NCBI GenBank assembly: GCA_030141605.1
Contig: JAQGDQ010000002.1
Coordinates: 64,001 to 124,000, forward strand
DNA: 60,000 bases
DNA from: Tubiluchus corallicola
Lineage: Eukaryota > Priapulida > Priapulimorpha > Priapulimorphida > Tubiluchidae
Reading direction: 5' to 3'
The number at the start of each line of letters is the position of its first letter. Position 1 is the stretch's first letter. The position numbers and the translations under genes were made by a program. Below the pieces are notes generated by a model. The model ran no database searches. It was not told the DNA's origin and saw nothing but the letters and a program-made list of their open reading frames with translations. This document shows positions 1-12,400 of the stretch, one piece after another.

Positions 1-3000
1 GGTCATGCTTTACACTACAGCTAGCAGTTTTTTTAATGTCTACAATTACGTCTGTCAGCATGCCGCTCACATTAATCTGTACAGAGATGAGTTCTGCAAC
101 CATATACTCTAGACTTCTAAGAAGGTTGGAGCATGTGTAGTAATCTCAATTTAAGTTGCTTACTTATTATTTTTGCAAGAGTCAGTTTTCTCACTACAGG
201 GATAATTTTGGTCTCTTCATTGTACAATTACAGCATGCAGAAATACAAGACTTGAAATAAATATATTCCTTCCTGTTACCATTGCACGGTCATAGTGTTT
301 TGGCCTAATAGTAGCGATTAAGCCAAAATCACATCATATGAAATTTGTATAGAATATATGACAGCCTATATTCGAGTGTTGGATTCATCAGTAGTTTTTT
401 ACTTCCCTAATGAAACGAACTTCTTTACTTATATTATATACATGAATTTGATGGTTGCATAGAGCTAGAGCATATTGCTGACGTAGTATTAGTTGGATTT
501 TATGAATGTGCAAACTGCTGATGCCAAAGGTGTTTTGCATGGTTTTAATTTTGAGTTCTTAGTTTGTAAATCATGGTGTATTAGGGTCGCTTAGAGATTT
601 AGTTATGTATGTTATATGATTATACATGTTATTGTTGTTAACATCATGGTTTTAATTGTGACAGCTTTTGGTGATAGATATTGAGATTATTATAATGTGA
701 TATGAAAACAGAGTTGTTTTAGCATGACTGGGATCTTTTGGCTACTTGGCACTAGAGTGAAAAGAAATGTTTATTTTTGCCACCACAGCATTTCCGTTCT
801 TGTCATTCTCAAGTCATTGCCTCCTTTGCAGCTTAAGTGAGCTCATAGAATTAGTCAGTTCGGTTAACCAGAACTGGTAATTTCAAGAGTAGTCAGTTCT
901 GCATTTAGGCCAATATCAGTATTGAGTTTAATAATTTAGCATAATTAGTTTAGTTGTTAATGAAGTTGTTTTCGTTAATGTAATTTCATTGTGCCAGCTT
1001 ATTCAATTATAACTTGATATTTGTTATGTCTTTGTGTAATACAACTTTTGCTGTTTGACTTTCTGGTTCGACAAAAATTACAAATGTGCCACCATTTTCT
1101 AACTTTTGCTGTTTTTTTGAAAATTGAACAGAGACGACAAAAAATAACTTTTAATTAAATGTGTGATTATTGTAAATTTTGACATGAAATGCTTTTGCTT
1201 GCCCTTCATTAAAATACACAATTTGTGCAGATTCAGGTTTGTCTGATCTTCTTCGTGCCTTGGGTTAATTTGTCTGGATTTGTCACCAACAACTAATATT
1301 TAAGTGCTGACTGCAAAAAGTTTCTTTTCAGTTACACAGAGTGAGATACAAATACAGTTATTGTAATTGTTAAGCAGGATGGTTATTCTTCAAGTGCTGA
1401 GTTATGGACTGTATATAATTGTCAGCGACATTTTGCGCTTATTTTTTTAGGTTAATGAAATTTTAGTAAGCCTACATCGTTATTTTTTGCCAAATGATGC
1501 TATGCCAAATAGGTTTCTTGTTTGACTTATTATTGTTATTTAACAGATTAACAATTAATTTTCAACTTGCCAAGTAGTGTCTATGGCATGAAGACTGTTT
1601 GCAGGTACCTTGAGCCTACCTTTTATTTCAAATAATCGCAATTTTTAAACAAATTTGATTACTAGCGACCATGCGGATCCCAAGTGCCAAATTGCCTTTC
1701 ATGTTGTAACAAACCACAAAATGATTATCATTTTGATATTACTTTTTCTCTGTTCTATTGGCATTCAACATTGTTTCTACATACCAAAAAATATTGTTTC
1801 TATGTGATGTCTTGCCAAACCTTAGTGAAATCATTTTAAATATGATTTTTAACGTAAAAATTGCATTATATTTCTATAAAGTGTAAAGTACATGCTTGAA
1901 TGTATTCGGGGACTAATACAGATGAAAAAATCACATTTCTTTAGCAAACTATGACAGCATGAGCCAACTATGACAAAATCTTTCGGAACTCTTCTGATAG
2001 CGTTACGTCCAGTTTTACCTTTATATGTTTATTTGTGTTATTTCTGCTTTCCATTTCTTTAGGTTTAGGTTAGTATTTTATTCACGTAGTACCTCACACG
2101 TTAGTCAGGTTAAAACTACAGACAGTCACTCTATGTATTTCAGTCTCAGTTATATATGTAGATATAGGGCAGATATTGACCTGTATGAGTAAAACTTAGT
2201 ATATACATGTACTTTAGTAAAGTTTAGTTTATGCTACGGAGTGTAAACTTTTTACTCTTAGTAAAAGAACTGAGAGAAGCTTCACGGTAGACGTTTCACT
2301 TTTATGCGTATGGGTCATTGTCCTTTCACTATTTAATCCGTACTTATTACTTTTGACATACTATATAATATAACTGAAATAATTTGTTGGTGACCAGTGG
2401 CTTGAACACTTTATGTGTAAGTCAGCATTTAACATTTTATTGAAAAAATGCATGTACAGTGTATCTGTAAATTGTTAGTTTTGGTGTACAAAAAGTTGAA
2501 ACTTTTTTAATTAAACGCCTTTTGGTGTGATGATCATCTTTCTTTGTAGAAAACGTTGCATCTAGTATCATATCAGAAAACAGTAGTATTTTCAGTGTAA
2601 GACAGTGCACATACAACCACCATCAGTCCATCTCCATCTAGAAACATGCACAATTGAACTGAGAATGCTTTTTTAATAACAAGGGTTGACATATATGCTC
2701 CATTGCTTAAACAATGCCTGTATAACGTCTGGCACAGGTGTTTTACCTCAGAAGTTTTATTCTTTGTAGAATGAGGTAGATTATGCTTCTGCCACAACCA
2801 TAAACTGTGGGTGACTGGGCGTTGGCTTGGTGCTGGATAGTTGCTTAGAAGTATGCTAAAGCTTAAAGATAAGACTCCCAGCTATTAACATTGATTAATA
2901 AGAACATTCAAGTTTGAGGTTACTTTCAGCTGTACTGTAGTAAAATACAAAGACCTTATAAAAGTTACAATTGATAACATTTTTGATGCATTTTGAAAAG

Positions 3001-4126
3001 TGGAACAATTGTCTTTTTTTTAATCCATTTCTGATTTGCGACTTAATCACCTGCTTTTGTCTTGCGTGACATGTGTAAATCTATTGACAATTCTGCTTAT
3101 AGCTGAACAGGTTGGAGTGAGAATGGACTTGGTGGGGCAACCTTATATAAACATGTATTAAAGCCTCTTGGTTACTGTTTTTAAATTGCAAATTCATTAT
3201 TGTGATGTTGCATTTGGAGATGGTTGATGGCAGATTTTTTCATCTTACGGCTTTGCAAGTTTTGCTATTGTCTGTCTTCCCTCTGCCTTATGTAAATCAT
3301 GGCGTAAGATCTTCTTGTTATTATTATTATCATTATTGTCAGTATACATGTGTACTCATTTTTTATCTTTTCGTGTTGTAACTGTTTTGAGGAATTTTTT
3401 GAGTGATATCGGCGCAGGACTGGTGCTCATTGTGGTGCTGATTTATGACGCTAGAAACAACACTGTTTTTGTTTTTGAAGGAAACTGCTGACTTGATTCG
3501 CATGATGTGATGAGTACTGGTTTTTCATCATTTAATGAATTTCTGTTATATGATAATGAATTTGGTATACTTTGTAGTTTGTACTTTGGCTTTTCATTGT
3601 TGATTGTTACTTTTTGACATTGTTGAAAAAAGCGTCAAGTTGCGTTCACATTTACATTTTGCCTGCCTTACATGATCCTATTTGACTATTTTTGTCCACG
3701 CATTTTCATAACCTTATGTCTGTTGTTACTACTCTGCATGTCAGATGTTGGGGATTTGGGCGTCTAGCTGCATTATTGTCCTTGTTTGTTCTATTTGTTA
3801 ACTAAAATGTGAATGCAACATTACTATTACAAAATGACATCATCGTAATTATGTGATTCAGCTTCATTCTGAAACAAAACAGTGGTGGATATTGCTGATG
3901 TATAGGTCGTGTTTACTGTTTTTGCCTATTTAAACATACTGATCTGAAAACCTTTCTTGTGTATACAAGTTTACATAATGAGTACATAGATATCTTTGTT
4001 TTTAGTATCAATAAAGAATTTTCACTGACGTTTATTATTATTCTTTTTTATGCTGTGCTATAATTTGTTCACTGATTGTAATCGTGCAACTTTGTTTATG
4101 ATCTGCTGTTTTTTCATACCCTTCAG
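1..4126 (+). other. T-rich non-coding DNA, probably intron of an upstream + strand gene
   Basis: No exon, RNA gene or transposon open frame could be supported in this stretch. The + strand is visibly T-rich throughout, the same skew as the sense strand of the HECTD1 introns, and it ends at an acceptor-like site before the exon at 4127. I infer that most of it is one or more introns of the gene whose last exon is 4127-4240. No splice donor could be tied to it within the window. Confidence 0.45.
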
Positions 4127-4240
4127 CATACTGCAAGCTGGAATCCAGCATTCAGCAGCAGCGCCTACTCAACTGGGACGTTTCTTGTGTCACCGGAGCC
4201 CGACTCTTTAGCAAAGAATCACTCTAAGTCAGTGAACTGA
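4127..4240 (+). CDS. Probable terminal coding exon of an unidentified gene
   Basis: A pyrimidine-rich acceptor ending in CAG at 4124-4126 is followed by 37 codons and a TGA at 4238-4240. The exon is clearly richer in G+C than its surroundings. The peptide contains WNPAFSSSAYSTGTF and ends in KNHSKSVN. It is serine-rich, has no recognisable domain and looks like a disordered C-terminal tail. Phase 0 at the acceptor is assumed, because it gives the only sensible long frame. A polyA signal follows at 4498. The rest of the gene would lie to the left of the window. I do not recognise the protein. The call rests on the acceptor, the composition change and the polyA signal, so an untranslated exon remains possible. 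Confidence 0.45.
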   Translation, partial: HTASWNPAFSSSAYSTGTFLVSPEPDSLAKNHSKSVN

Positions 4241-4497
4241 CAGAGGTGGATCAGCCATGTTCGGGCAAACAACTAGGATCAGGATGGCAAATGAAACCCC
4301 TCGTTCAGATCTCCAGCGAGTATTCAAAGCAGGCTGTTCGAAATAGTTAACGCAAAGCTTGCACACCCACTCGGCCACAAATGATGAAACTGAAATGATT
4401 GTGGGTGTGCAGCGAGTGGACATTAACATTGTCATAGACTTAACATTAACAGACTGCAAAAACCACCCATTGGAATGCAACGCCAAATACAGTATAT

Positions 4498-4503
4498 AAT
4501 AAA
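4498..4503 (+). terminator. AATAAA polyadenylation signal for the + strand gene
   Basis: A canonical AATAAA lies 258 bases past the TGA at 4240. The strand skew flips from T-rich to A-rich just after it, at about 4.55 kb, as expected if + strand transcription ends here. Bases 4241-4497 would be 3' UTR. Confidence 0.5.
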
Positions 4504-4650
4504 TTTGCATATGTTTTACTACCACTCCAAATACATTATTAACTGTTTTATAGGCTTACAGCAGAACACAACTATGCTTTGCAGTGTGATTTTAACCAAA
4601 ATTAATGTTCAAAAGTACAAGTAAGTACCAAATGAATTAAAATTTGTAAG

Positions 4651-4806
4651 TTTATTTGGAAGCAATTTAACCACTGCAGCCACACTCATTTATTCAAGCA
4701 CTATGACAAGAAAAATTTCATAAATCCAACAGAACCTATTATTTCATTTGTAAAAATAACCTTTTCAAAATATAACTATAATACATCAATAAAAATATTT
4801 TTTATT
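4651..4806 (-). terminator. Cluster of minus-strand AATAAA signals, probable 3' end of the sulfotransferase gene
   Basis: Three AATAAA hexamers are read on the minus strand, at + strand TTTATT positions 4801-4806, 4689-4694 and 4651-4656. They lie about 1.6-1.7 kb past the sulfotransferase stop codon and only 150-300 bases from the + strand signal at 4498, so the two genes are tail to tail. Which hexamer is used cannot be told from sequence. Confidence 0.4.
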
Positions 4807-6376
4807 CTGTATGATCAGACAGCAAAAATAACACTAGCTGAGCGGTAAAACTTTCCTGATTTTCTTTAGATAACAAGAGGTTAAGTTTTCTCAGCCTGCT
4901 GTCACATTAGCCTTCTTGTAACCTCATTATGCATGCATTAAATTAAATCAAATTTAACAGCTGATATCTGCTGTTTTTTTCCAGTGCGATCAAATCAATA
5001 TAAATGCCTTGACAACCCGGTACTTTTACACCCGCTAATAACTAAATAATAAAATGAGTTGAAATAAATAACATTGTGTAGATTCTGGTACCTGACCCTG
5101 CAGGTACAAAAAATAACATGAAATTAGAACAGAAGTTATATATCAACGATCGCGACAAGTCTATGTGCTTGGCATACTAGTTATGCATCGTGCAATACAG
5201 CAGTCATGTGCAGCACGCGACAAAATCACAGCCGTCAATCAATCAAATACTAAATCTACAAAATGAGAATTAAATTTTGAGGAATGCAATTAATTATCGA
5301 ACCATATTTTAAAGCACTGTGATTTTTGTACCAAGAAAATTCTTCAAATAATATGCTGAAATACTATTGACAGAATTTGAAATGCACTGAATGCATGAAT
5401 AAAAACTGAAAAGATATAATTATAACTATGGTTTAAAATTCAAACTACATCACAGAACAATCATTTGCAAAGCTGGGTAAGTGACAAGAACAGCTTAGAG
5501 AAATCTGTAAATGCTTTTGCTAAAAATTAACAATTTACACTATCTGTCGCTGAATGGGTGGGTGGAAATTTGTTTTAGATTTGCACAGTTAATTACCTGA
5601 CGTAAAAAAAAACATTCGTTTGTAGTTTAAACTATACAAAAGACACACGACAATACTGATATGCTCTCAAAAACAAAATGATATGACTGGAAGAAGGTCA
5701 TATATCGGTTTATATGCACCAATATGCAAACATTGTTAAAGTAAGCTCATATTAACCATAATATAGACTAATAGATTAGTATAATGATAAAGATTTCAAA
5801 TAAGAAAAACACATGGCATAAGAATTATAAAACTTGGGAAATCCAAATTTAGCAACAGTCTCAGTGCTGCAAAAATTGATAATAAAAAATCATTAAAATC
5901 AATAAAAAAATCAACCCATCTCTACAATTTCACTTTCATCGGAAAAGCCCAATTTTTAATCAGTTAATATGATAAGTAATAGTCATTGAATTTGGGTGAC
6001 CTGAACAACTGAAAAATGTAGATAAAGCAAAGAAAACCATTAACCTTTTTCTTAAGAATTTAAAAAAAGAATTAATAAAAAATGAATGAAATAAGAGAGA
6101 AAGGACTCTCTTCAGAGCGAAATGACAAGAAACAAAGCATGAGAAACAAGAATGGCAGTGATAAATAGCCGCAATTGTTATATTTTAACATACCACGTCA
6201 CACAAAAGCGAACCAAAAAATATCTTTACAAAAGAAAAAGAGTTATGTTTAAAAGTGAGACTTAATATAGCGACATTGCTATTAAAGATAATGAAAAGCA
6301 GATAATAATGCATCAGCCAGTGTAAACACAAGTCAGCATCCAAAGATGAGGCACACAGCCCTACAAAAATGAGGAG
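4807..6376 (-). other. Probable long 3' UTR of the sulfotransferase gene
   Basis: This stretch is A-rich on the + strand, so T-rich on the transcript sense strand, and has no open frame worth calling. It lies between the TGA (6377-6379) and the polyA signal cluster at 4651-4806. I see no transposon protein or RNA gene in it. Confidence 0.35.
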
Positions 6377-6489
6377 TCACAATTCATACACAAACTTGAT
6401 GCCATGAGGCTCAAGTAGTTCTCTATTGAGCTGGTCGATTTTTTCACTTTGTTCTGTAGTGTAATGATTCTTCCAATCACCAACTTTTC
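6377..6489 (-). CDS. Sulfotransferase coding exon 7 (C-terminus)
   Basis: Encodes residues 304-340 and the TGA stop at 6377-6379. It contains GKVGDWKNHYT and the C-terminal helix. It sits 3.2 kb from exon 6 because the intron carries a composite transposon. Acceptor TTTTTTTAAG. Confidence 0.93.
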
Positions 6490-9400
6490 CTTAAAAAAAC
6501 ATATTTCATTTTACAAATTTTCTTTTTACATATTACATTTTACAATTGCTGGGGCAAAACGAAATATCTGACCAGTCTGGACAAGGGTCAAAAATTGCAT
6601 CATAAGATACATGGCCAGATTTCGTATACAATTGTTGGTGACATTATCCTGAATTAAAAAACACCACATCTGACGAGAACTGGTTGGTCAAAATAAAATG
6701 TGACCACTCTGGGAACTCTGACCACTCTGATCAACTGGGGAAATCAGTCCTTCTCAAAAAGCTTGAAGCGAGAGTTGAAAGTAATCCACCAGCAGAGACT
6801 AAATGTACCACAGTTGATAAAGTGTTGTCCTCCATGCTCCTTGCAAGGCATGCACTGATCAAGCTTCCCAAAATGCAAGGCCAAAATATGCACATAGTTT
6901 TTGATCGCTCAGTAATACCATCAGTGAAAAACCACAAAAGAGATAAAAGAGCTCACTTAATAAGTACAGATGCACACAGTGGAACTTAGGGACCTGAAAT
7001 GAAGGTGCCAACCGACCTTATGAAGCATTCAAGGAATGACAACTTTAAGAATGCTTTAGTTTTCTTCTTGATAATGAAGTGGAAGGCTGATAAATATGCA
7101 CACATTCTAGGCCCCAAAACAGCATGTACAGGTATAGACGATAAGTGTATGGCTTTCTCTGGTAACAATAACAAGATGATATATGAATAAGACTGTAATC
7201 TCAAAACATCTTTCGAAGAAGTTGATTACAGGTTGATCACATTGCAGCTTCATGTGCTTCCCCAAGAAATGTAGTAATTCAAACATACAACACAGATGTC
7301 TTAATTATTGCCATGTCTAACGTACACAACCGTTAAGCATTCTAAAAAAAATCAGGGGCAAGCAGCATTTTCAATTCTAGGTCATTGCGAAACAGCAACA
7401 CGATAGTCCAAGCTATACAACAATATGCAATCTGGTGGACAATGTTATTTTGTGACAACCAAAATAAAAAGTATGTGTATTAAATTCAAAAGGAATGAGA
7501 GTTTTTCAACTGTTCTGCCCAATATTTGTATACAGAATGTTCCTTTAATTGGGTAGATGATGTCATCCACTTAGGTAATATTATAACATATGACTTAACA
7601 GATGACAAGGATGTCTTAAAAAACCAGGTGAACTAATAAGTCAGTTTAACAGAATAATTAAGAGTTTCAAGTCCATAAATGTACTGCTTAAATGTAAAAT
7701 AATAGAAACTTATTGTTCTGCTTATTATGGCTGCCAATCTTGGTGATTAGATACAAAAGTTTAGATCTTCGAAATACCGCTTGAAATATTGGAATAGGAA
7801 ATTTTTTTAACCGTGGCGCACACATAACAATTTATTACCAGTGATTACTAATTTAAGTGTTCCGTTGAGGCATTTATCTGTTCAAGATGTAAACTTTATT
7901 AGGCAGTGTCTTTTGCCATCAAATATATCAGTGCAGTACCTTTGTAAAATCGTTAGAATTGATGTCAGAAACACAACTGGGTTTAATTTAAAATATTTAA
8001 GCAGTTCACTAGGGTTCAGTAACTGTGCTGTTTTACTGTAACGTAAACTAAAAGTAAATGATTTTATGGAACGATATACTAATATTACTAATGGAAACAC
8101 TATTAAGGAATCACTTTTAGCGATGGGTAGAGTACTTAAGGTTGGGCTTAACAACAGCCAATTAGCTATAATAATAGATTTATCTCGCAACAGTGTAAAT
8201 TCACTACTGATATGGTCTTGCATATAGGCCTAGTGTGCAAATATTATATATGTATATGTAAATATTAGTACTTATTTTTTCCACTAACCCGGTCATAAAT
8301 TATCATTAATATTAATTTACTTACTAAATTTGCAAACCATTAAAAAGTGTACATTTGTTAAATGAATTGTATGAAATAAAGGTAATATATATATATATAT
8401 ATAATGGCTGGATAATAAAAAACAATAAGTATGCATCAAATTTTTTTTCAAGGACCAAAAGCAAGTGCCCATTTCCTTGAATGAAATTATCTTGAACGAG
8501 GAAAGGGACAATGATGATGGTGATGATGATGATGAGATTATTGGTGAAGAGAAAAATTAAAATTTTGAGGACAATATGATTAAAATTTTTGTGATTAAAG
8601 ATTTTGTGATAGTTATAGTTAGATTTTCTACAGTTACAATTTTGTTACAGTTAAAGTGGCTAACATTCAGTTATTTCTCTTATGCAGTATTACATTCATT
8701 TTCAATAAAATTTTTGACTCCTTGTAACCATTGTCCAGTACAGGTCATCTGATTGTTAGTTTGCCCCAGCCAACCTTATCAGATTGCATGTTTTTTGAAA
8801 GAGTACAATGACGCCTGGATTTTGGCAGGAAAATTAACCATGTACTTTATGATGCAATTTTTGACCCCTTTGACCGCTTAGTGGTCAGATTTCATTTTGA
8901 CTCAACAATTCTCGTCAGATTTGGTGTTTCTTATTCCTTTAGTTCAGGATAGTGTCACCTACAACTTTTTACTAAACCTGGCCATGTACCTTGTGATGAA
9001 ATTTTTTACCTCTTATGACCATTGTCCAGTACAGGTCGTCTGATTTTTACTTTGCCCCAGCCAAACTCGTCAGAAGGGTGTTTTTGGAATGAGTACAATA
9101 TCCCCTACACTTTGACAGAAAAATTAACCATGTACTTTATGATGCACTTTTCGGCCCCATTTGGGGGTACCTCTTTGTGCCCCAACAGTTCCTTGTAAGA
9201 CGGGCAGTTTTATGAATGCCTAGACCAGTAGTAAACATCCAGACACCCAACCTTTTGTACCTTATCATGTGCTTATTTCGTCAAGGGCGCTTGGACTATC
9301 AAGGCACAGTAATTTTGTTCTGTAAGACCATACTGTTTAAAAGAATTTTAAATGTTGGTTCTTTATTTTCTAGTAAATTTGATTCTCAATTTAAAAATTC

Positions 9401-12400
9401 ATTTTTACAGAGTCACATACTTGGGGCAATCACTACCTGAAAAGGAAGCTCTGTTACCATTACCTTGAAACTACTACTATTATTATACCATTTATTTCGA
9501 ACATATAGCTCACATTAAAATTATAAAAAAAGTACAAAATTATCTAGGCTAAAAAATAAAATTACAATTACAGGATTAGTAGACACTGACACAAACAATT
9601 ATATACCTAAAAAATTAGTACTTAAGATTAAAACAAAACAAGGTTACTTTTCTACCTTTTCTCATCAAGGTTCCCTTGTTTCTGTTCCACATGCCCGTTT
9701 CATGCATCCAGCTCATATTAGCATTGGGGTTATTTTTCATTTCCTGAAAGCTGCAATGGTGTGCTATGGCATCCACTTGGTCTGGAGTCAGACTTCTTCC
9801 TAAAAAGTCGGCTATTCTCCGTATGCACTCATGTGAATCCTATAAAGGTAAGATGTTTTACAGCCATCAGTTTTAAAAAAAGAGTGGATCAGTGCTCGGT
9901 AATCAGTAAAATTAATGACCGCTGACTGGTTTTGTTCATAGACTGCCTTATCAATGAATAATACACTGTTGCTCGGATCATGCCATGTGGTGGTCCCTTA
10001 ATACGGCAATGCCAAAAACATTTAAACAAACAGAAATGTGCTTTCTCGACTTTAATATTTAATGAGACTGTTTCGTAACTAAGAAAGGCCATTCAGCTTT
10101 TTATTCAAACAATTACATAAAAACTCACATGAAATTGCACGTAATTTGCAGAAAGTAAACAAATTTTAACCTAGGCAATAAAACAAAGTAAAATGCAAAA
10201 AAAAAATTGTCAGGATAGTGGTATTTATCTTTTTTGCTTTTTTGCACATTTAATAAGTACCGTGAACAAGACAGCTGACAGACGCATATTCATAATCAGT
10301 CGAATGCCTGAAACCCAGCCAGATAAGTGAAACCTGCAAATCCGTTACAGTACAAAATTGAATTTAAAATTTATGTTATTTAAATAACACAAAAATATTT
10401 TTTATTTTTTTATTTCTCTCTCACACTCACAAGCCCATTAAGATATAAGCTTTTACCACTTGCAAACTTAAAATTAATAAATTTAATTGTTTAACTAATC
10501 AGTAACAAAAAAGTTCATAATAAGTGAGAAGTTGCAGAACAATCACTATATAAGTACTGCTTTACAAGAATAAAACCTGCTTTAATGGCAAATATTTAAT
10601 ATATAAATAATTTGTCAGGACTACGATATTTATAATTTTCAGCCTCTTATTAATAGTAACTTAATTTACACAAGAGGTGGCAGCACAGCATTGTACAAGT
10701 AGTTCCTTTCACTTTAAAACCTCCAAGAGTAGAAAATCCTGTATTTATGAAATTGGAAGACAATAATCACAGCCTCACAGAGACTAAAAAAATTCCTGAA
10801 GAATTGTGACTTTCTTTACAACATTTTGTGTTAAAAAGATACTGATACAAAATATGAACACCAATTGTATCATGTTTTTTATATCATGGGTGTTCACATT
10901 TTCAAGTTCATTTCCCACCCAATAAAAGCCTATTCTACATCAATACAAGTCGTAATGATAGGATCAGCATGTAGGCGTTGAAGGCCCCCAGGCCTTATTA
11001 GTATTGCGACATGCTGCCATCTGTTGCAAATACTTTTATTATCCCTCTCTTCAGCAATGACATTTTAAACAAAAATCTGCTACAGCACACTGCTGGGTTG
11101 ACCTATTACAAATAGTCCGTGATGCGTGTGAATATGGTTTTTGAAGTACTGAAATTCTATGCAACATCAATTATATGTATGAGGAAATTCTGTGACATTA
11201 AGAATACATTGTTTTACAAACAAATCCAAATGGACATAATGCCTTTACATTGACTAATATTGATGACTATTTGTATTTTTGTTATAGGAAAAAAACGGAT
11301 ACTTGGCTGCAATTTTCACATTTGTATAAGTGTGTGCTTTATCACAATAGTTTAACATACAAGCTGAAAAAACCTGCAAGTCTAAGTTGTGCGAGTAGTA
11401 AACCAGTAATAAGTTTATTACACACACCCATTTATATTGCATTAGCTCCAAAGAGGATATTGGCAAAAGCTGTCATTCTATAATTTGTCTGTTAACTGTA
11501 TGTATAAAGAAATGCTTCAATTTTGGCAGAATTGTCCTGTTTTGCCTACCTTAATCATTTCTTCATATGTCATATAAAAAATGTTTGGTTCATGCCTTCG
11601 CTTCCAAAAGCCCAGTACATGATACCAAAACCCACCATATATGACTGAAAAATAAACAAAGTGCATGAAAATGATGTGCCAGTCTAGGATATTATAATAC
11701 ACTAATACGACATCTAATCAATATCAATATACCAAACAGACCCCAATCAATAAATTATAATTTTTCTTTGTAAGAATAATAAAGTGAGTACAAAGGTTTG
11801 TGTAAGCTGCAGAGGCTACGACTGCTTACCATCAAAATTCTAATATGACCAAAAACTCGAATGTCGAATGCTAAGTCTATTTTTTGAGAACAGTTTTCAA
11901 GCACGTTTGTGTCAATGACTGTTGTAACAGTAACTTTCCAGTGCTAACTTTGTTACTGTATTTATGTTGTGACATGTGTAGGTTAGTAAAAAAACCAAGC
12001 TGACTGCACAATTTCTGTCTAGGCAGTTAATGTACAAATAAATGAAGCATTAAGTAACATTAGCATTAGATACTTTGGTTTTAAACAACAATCTGCCACT
12101 TTCCATGCAGGCTCAGTAGCCTCAGTTACAGGTTAGCAGGGATAATCGGCATACTTTAGTGTTATTCTTTGTATTATGATCTAATATTTCTCCTAAAACC
12201 TGTTTTGTGATGAAGCACAGGGATATGGCATCTATTTAAGAAGCTTCAGTACATGAAGAGGACAGAAGTCTAGCCCATCGCCTCGCCACCTTTTTTCCCC
12301 CAGGATATATGATCACTGAAGAGGTACAAAATTAAGGTTATGCAGGTCTGTGAAAGTGCCCACGGTCCTGTTTGAGTGCTAAAAACTCGAAAAACTCTTA

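Larger units (their letters stand above)
6549..9220 (+). mobile_element. Composite DNA-transposon-like element with terminal minisatellite, interrupted by a LINE
   Basis: One copy of a ~145-bp sequence at about 6549-6720 is the reverse complement of a three-and-a-half-copy tandem array at about 8728-9220. The inverted repeats enclose fragments of an uncharacterised transposon ORF (6684-7345, and an acidic tail at 8450-8560) and a decayed LINE RT end (7495-8402). I read this as one transposon with subterminal tandem repeats into which a LINE later inserted. The element sits in the last intron of the sulfotransferase gene, opposite in strand. No transposase catalytic triad is visible. Target duplications of the outer element were not identified, so its outer limits are approximate. 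Confidence 0.55.

Noticed and set aside
4229-4525. 98-codon minus-strand frame over the + strand terminal exon and 3' UTR
   Set aside because: It is antisense to a better supported exon and has no family resemblance or splice context.
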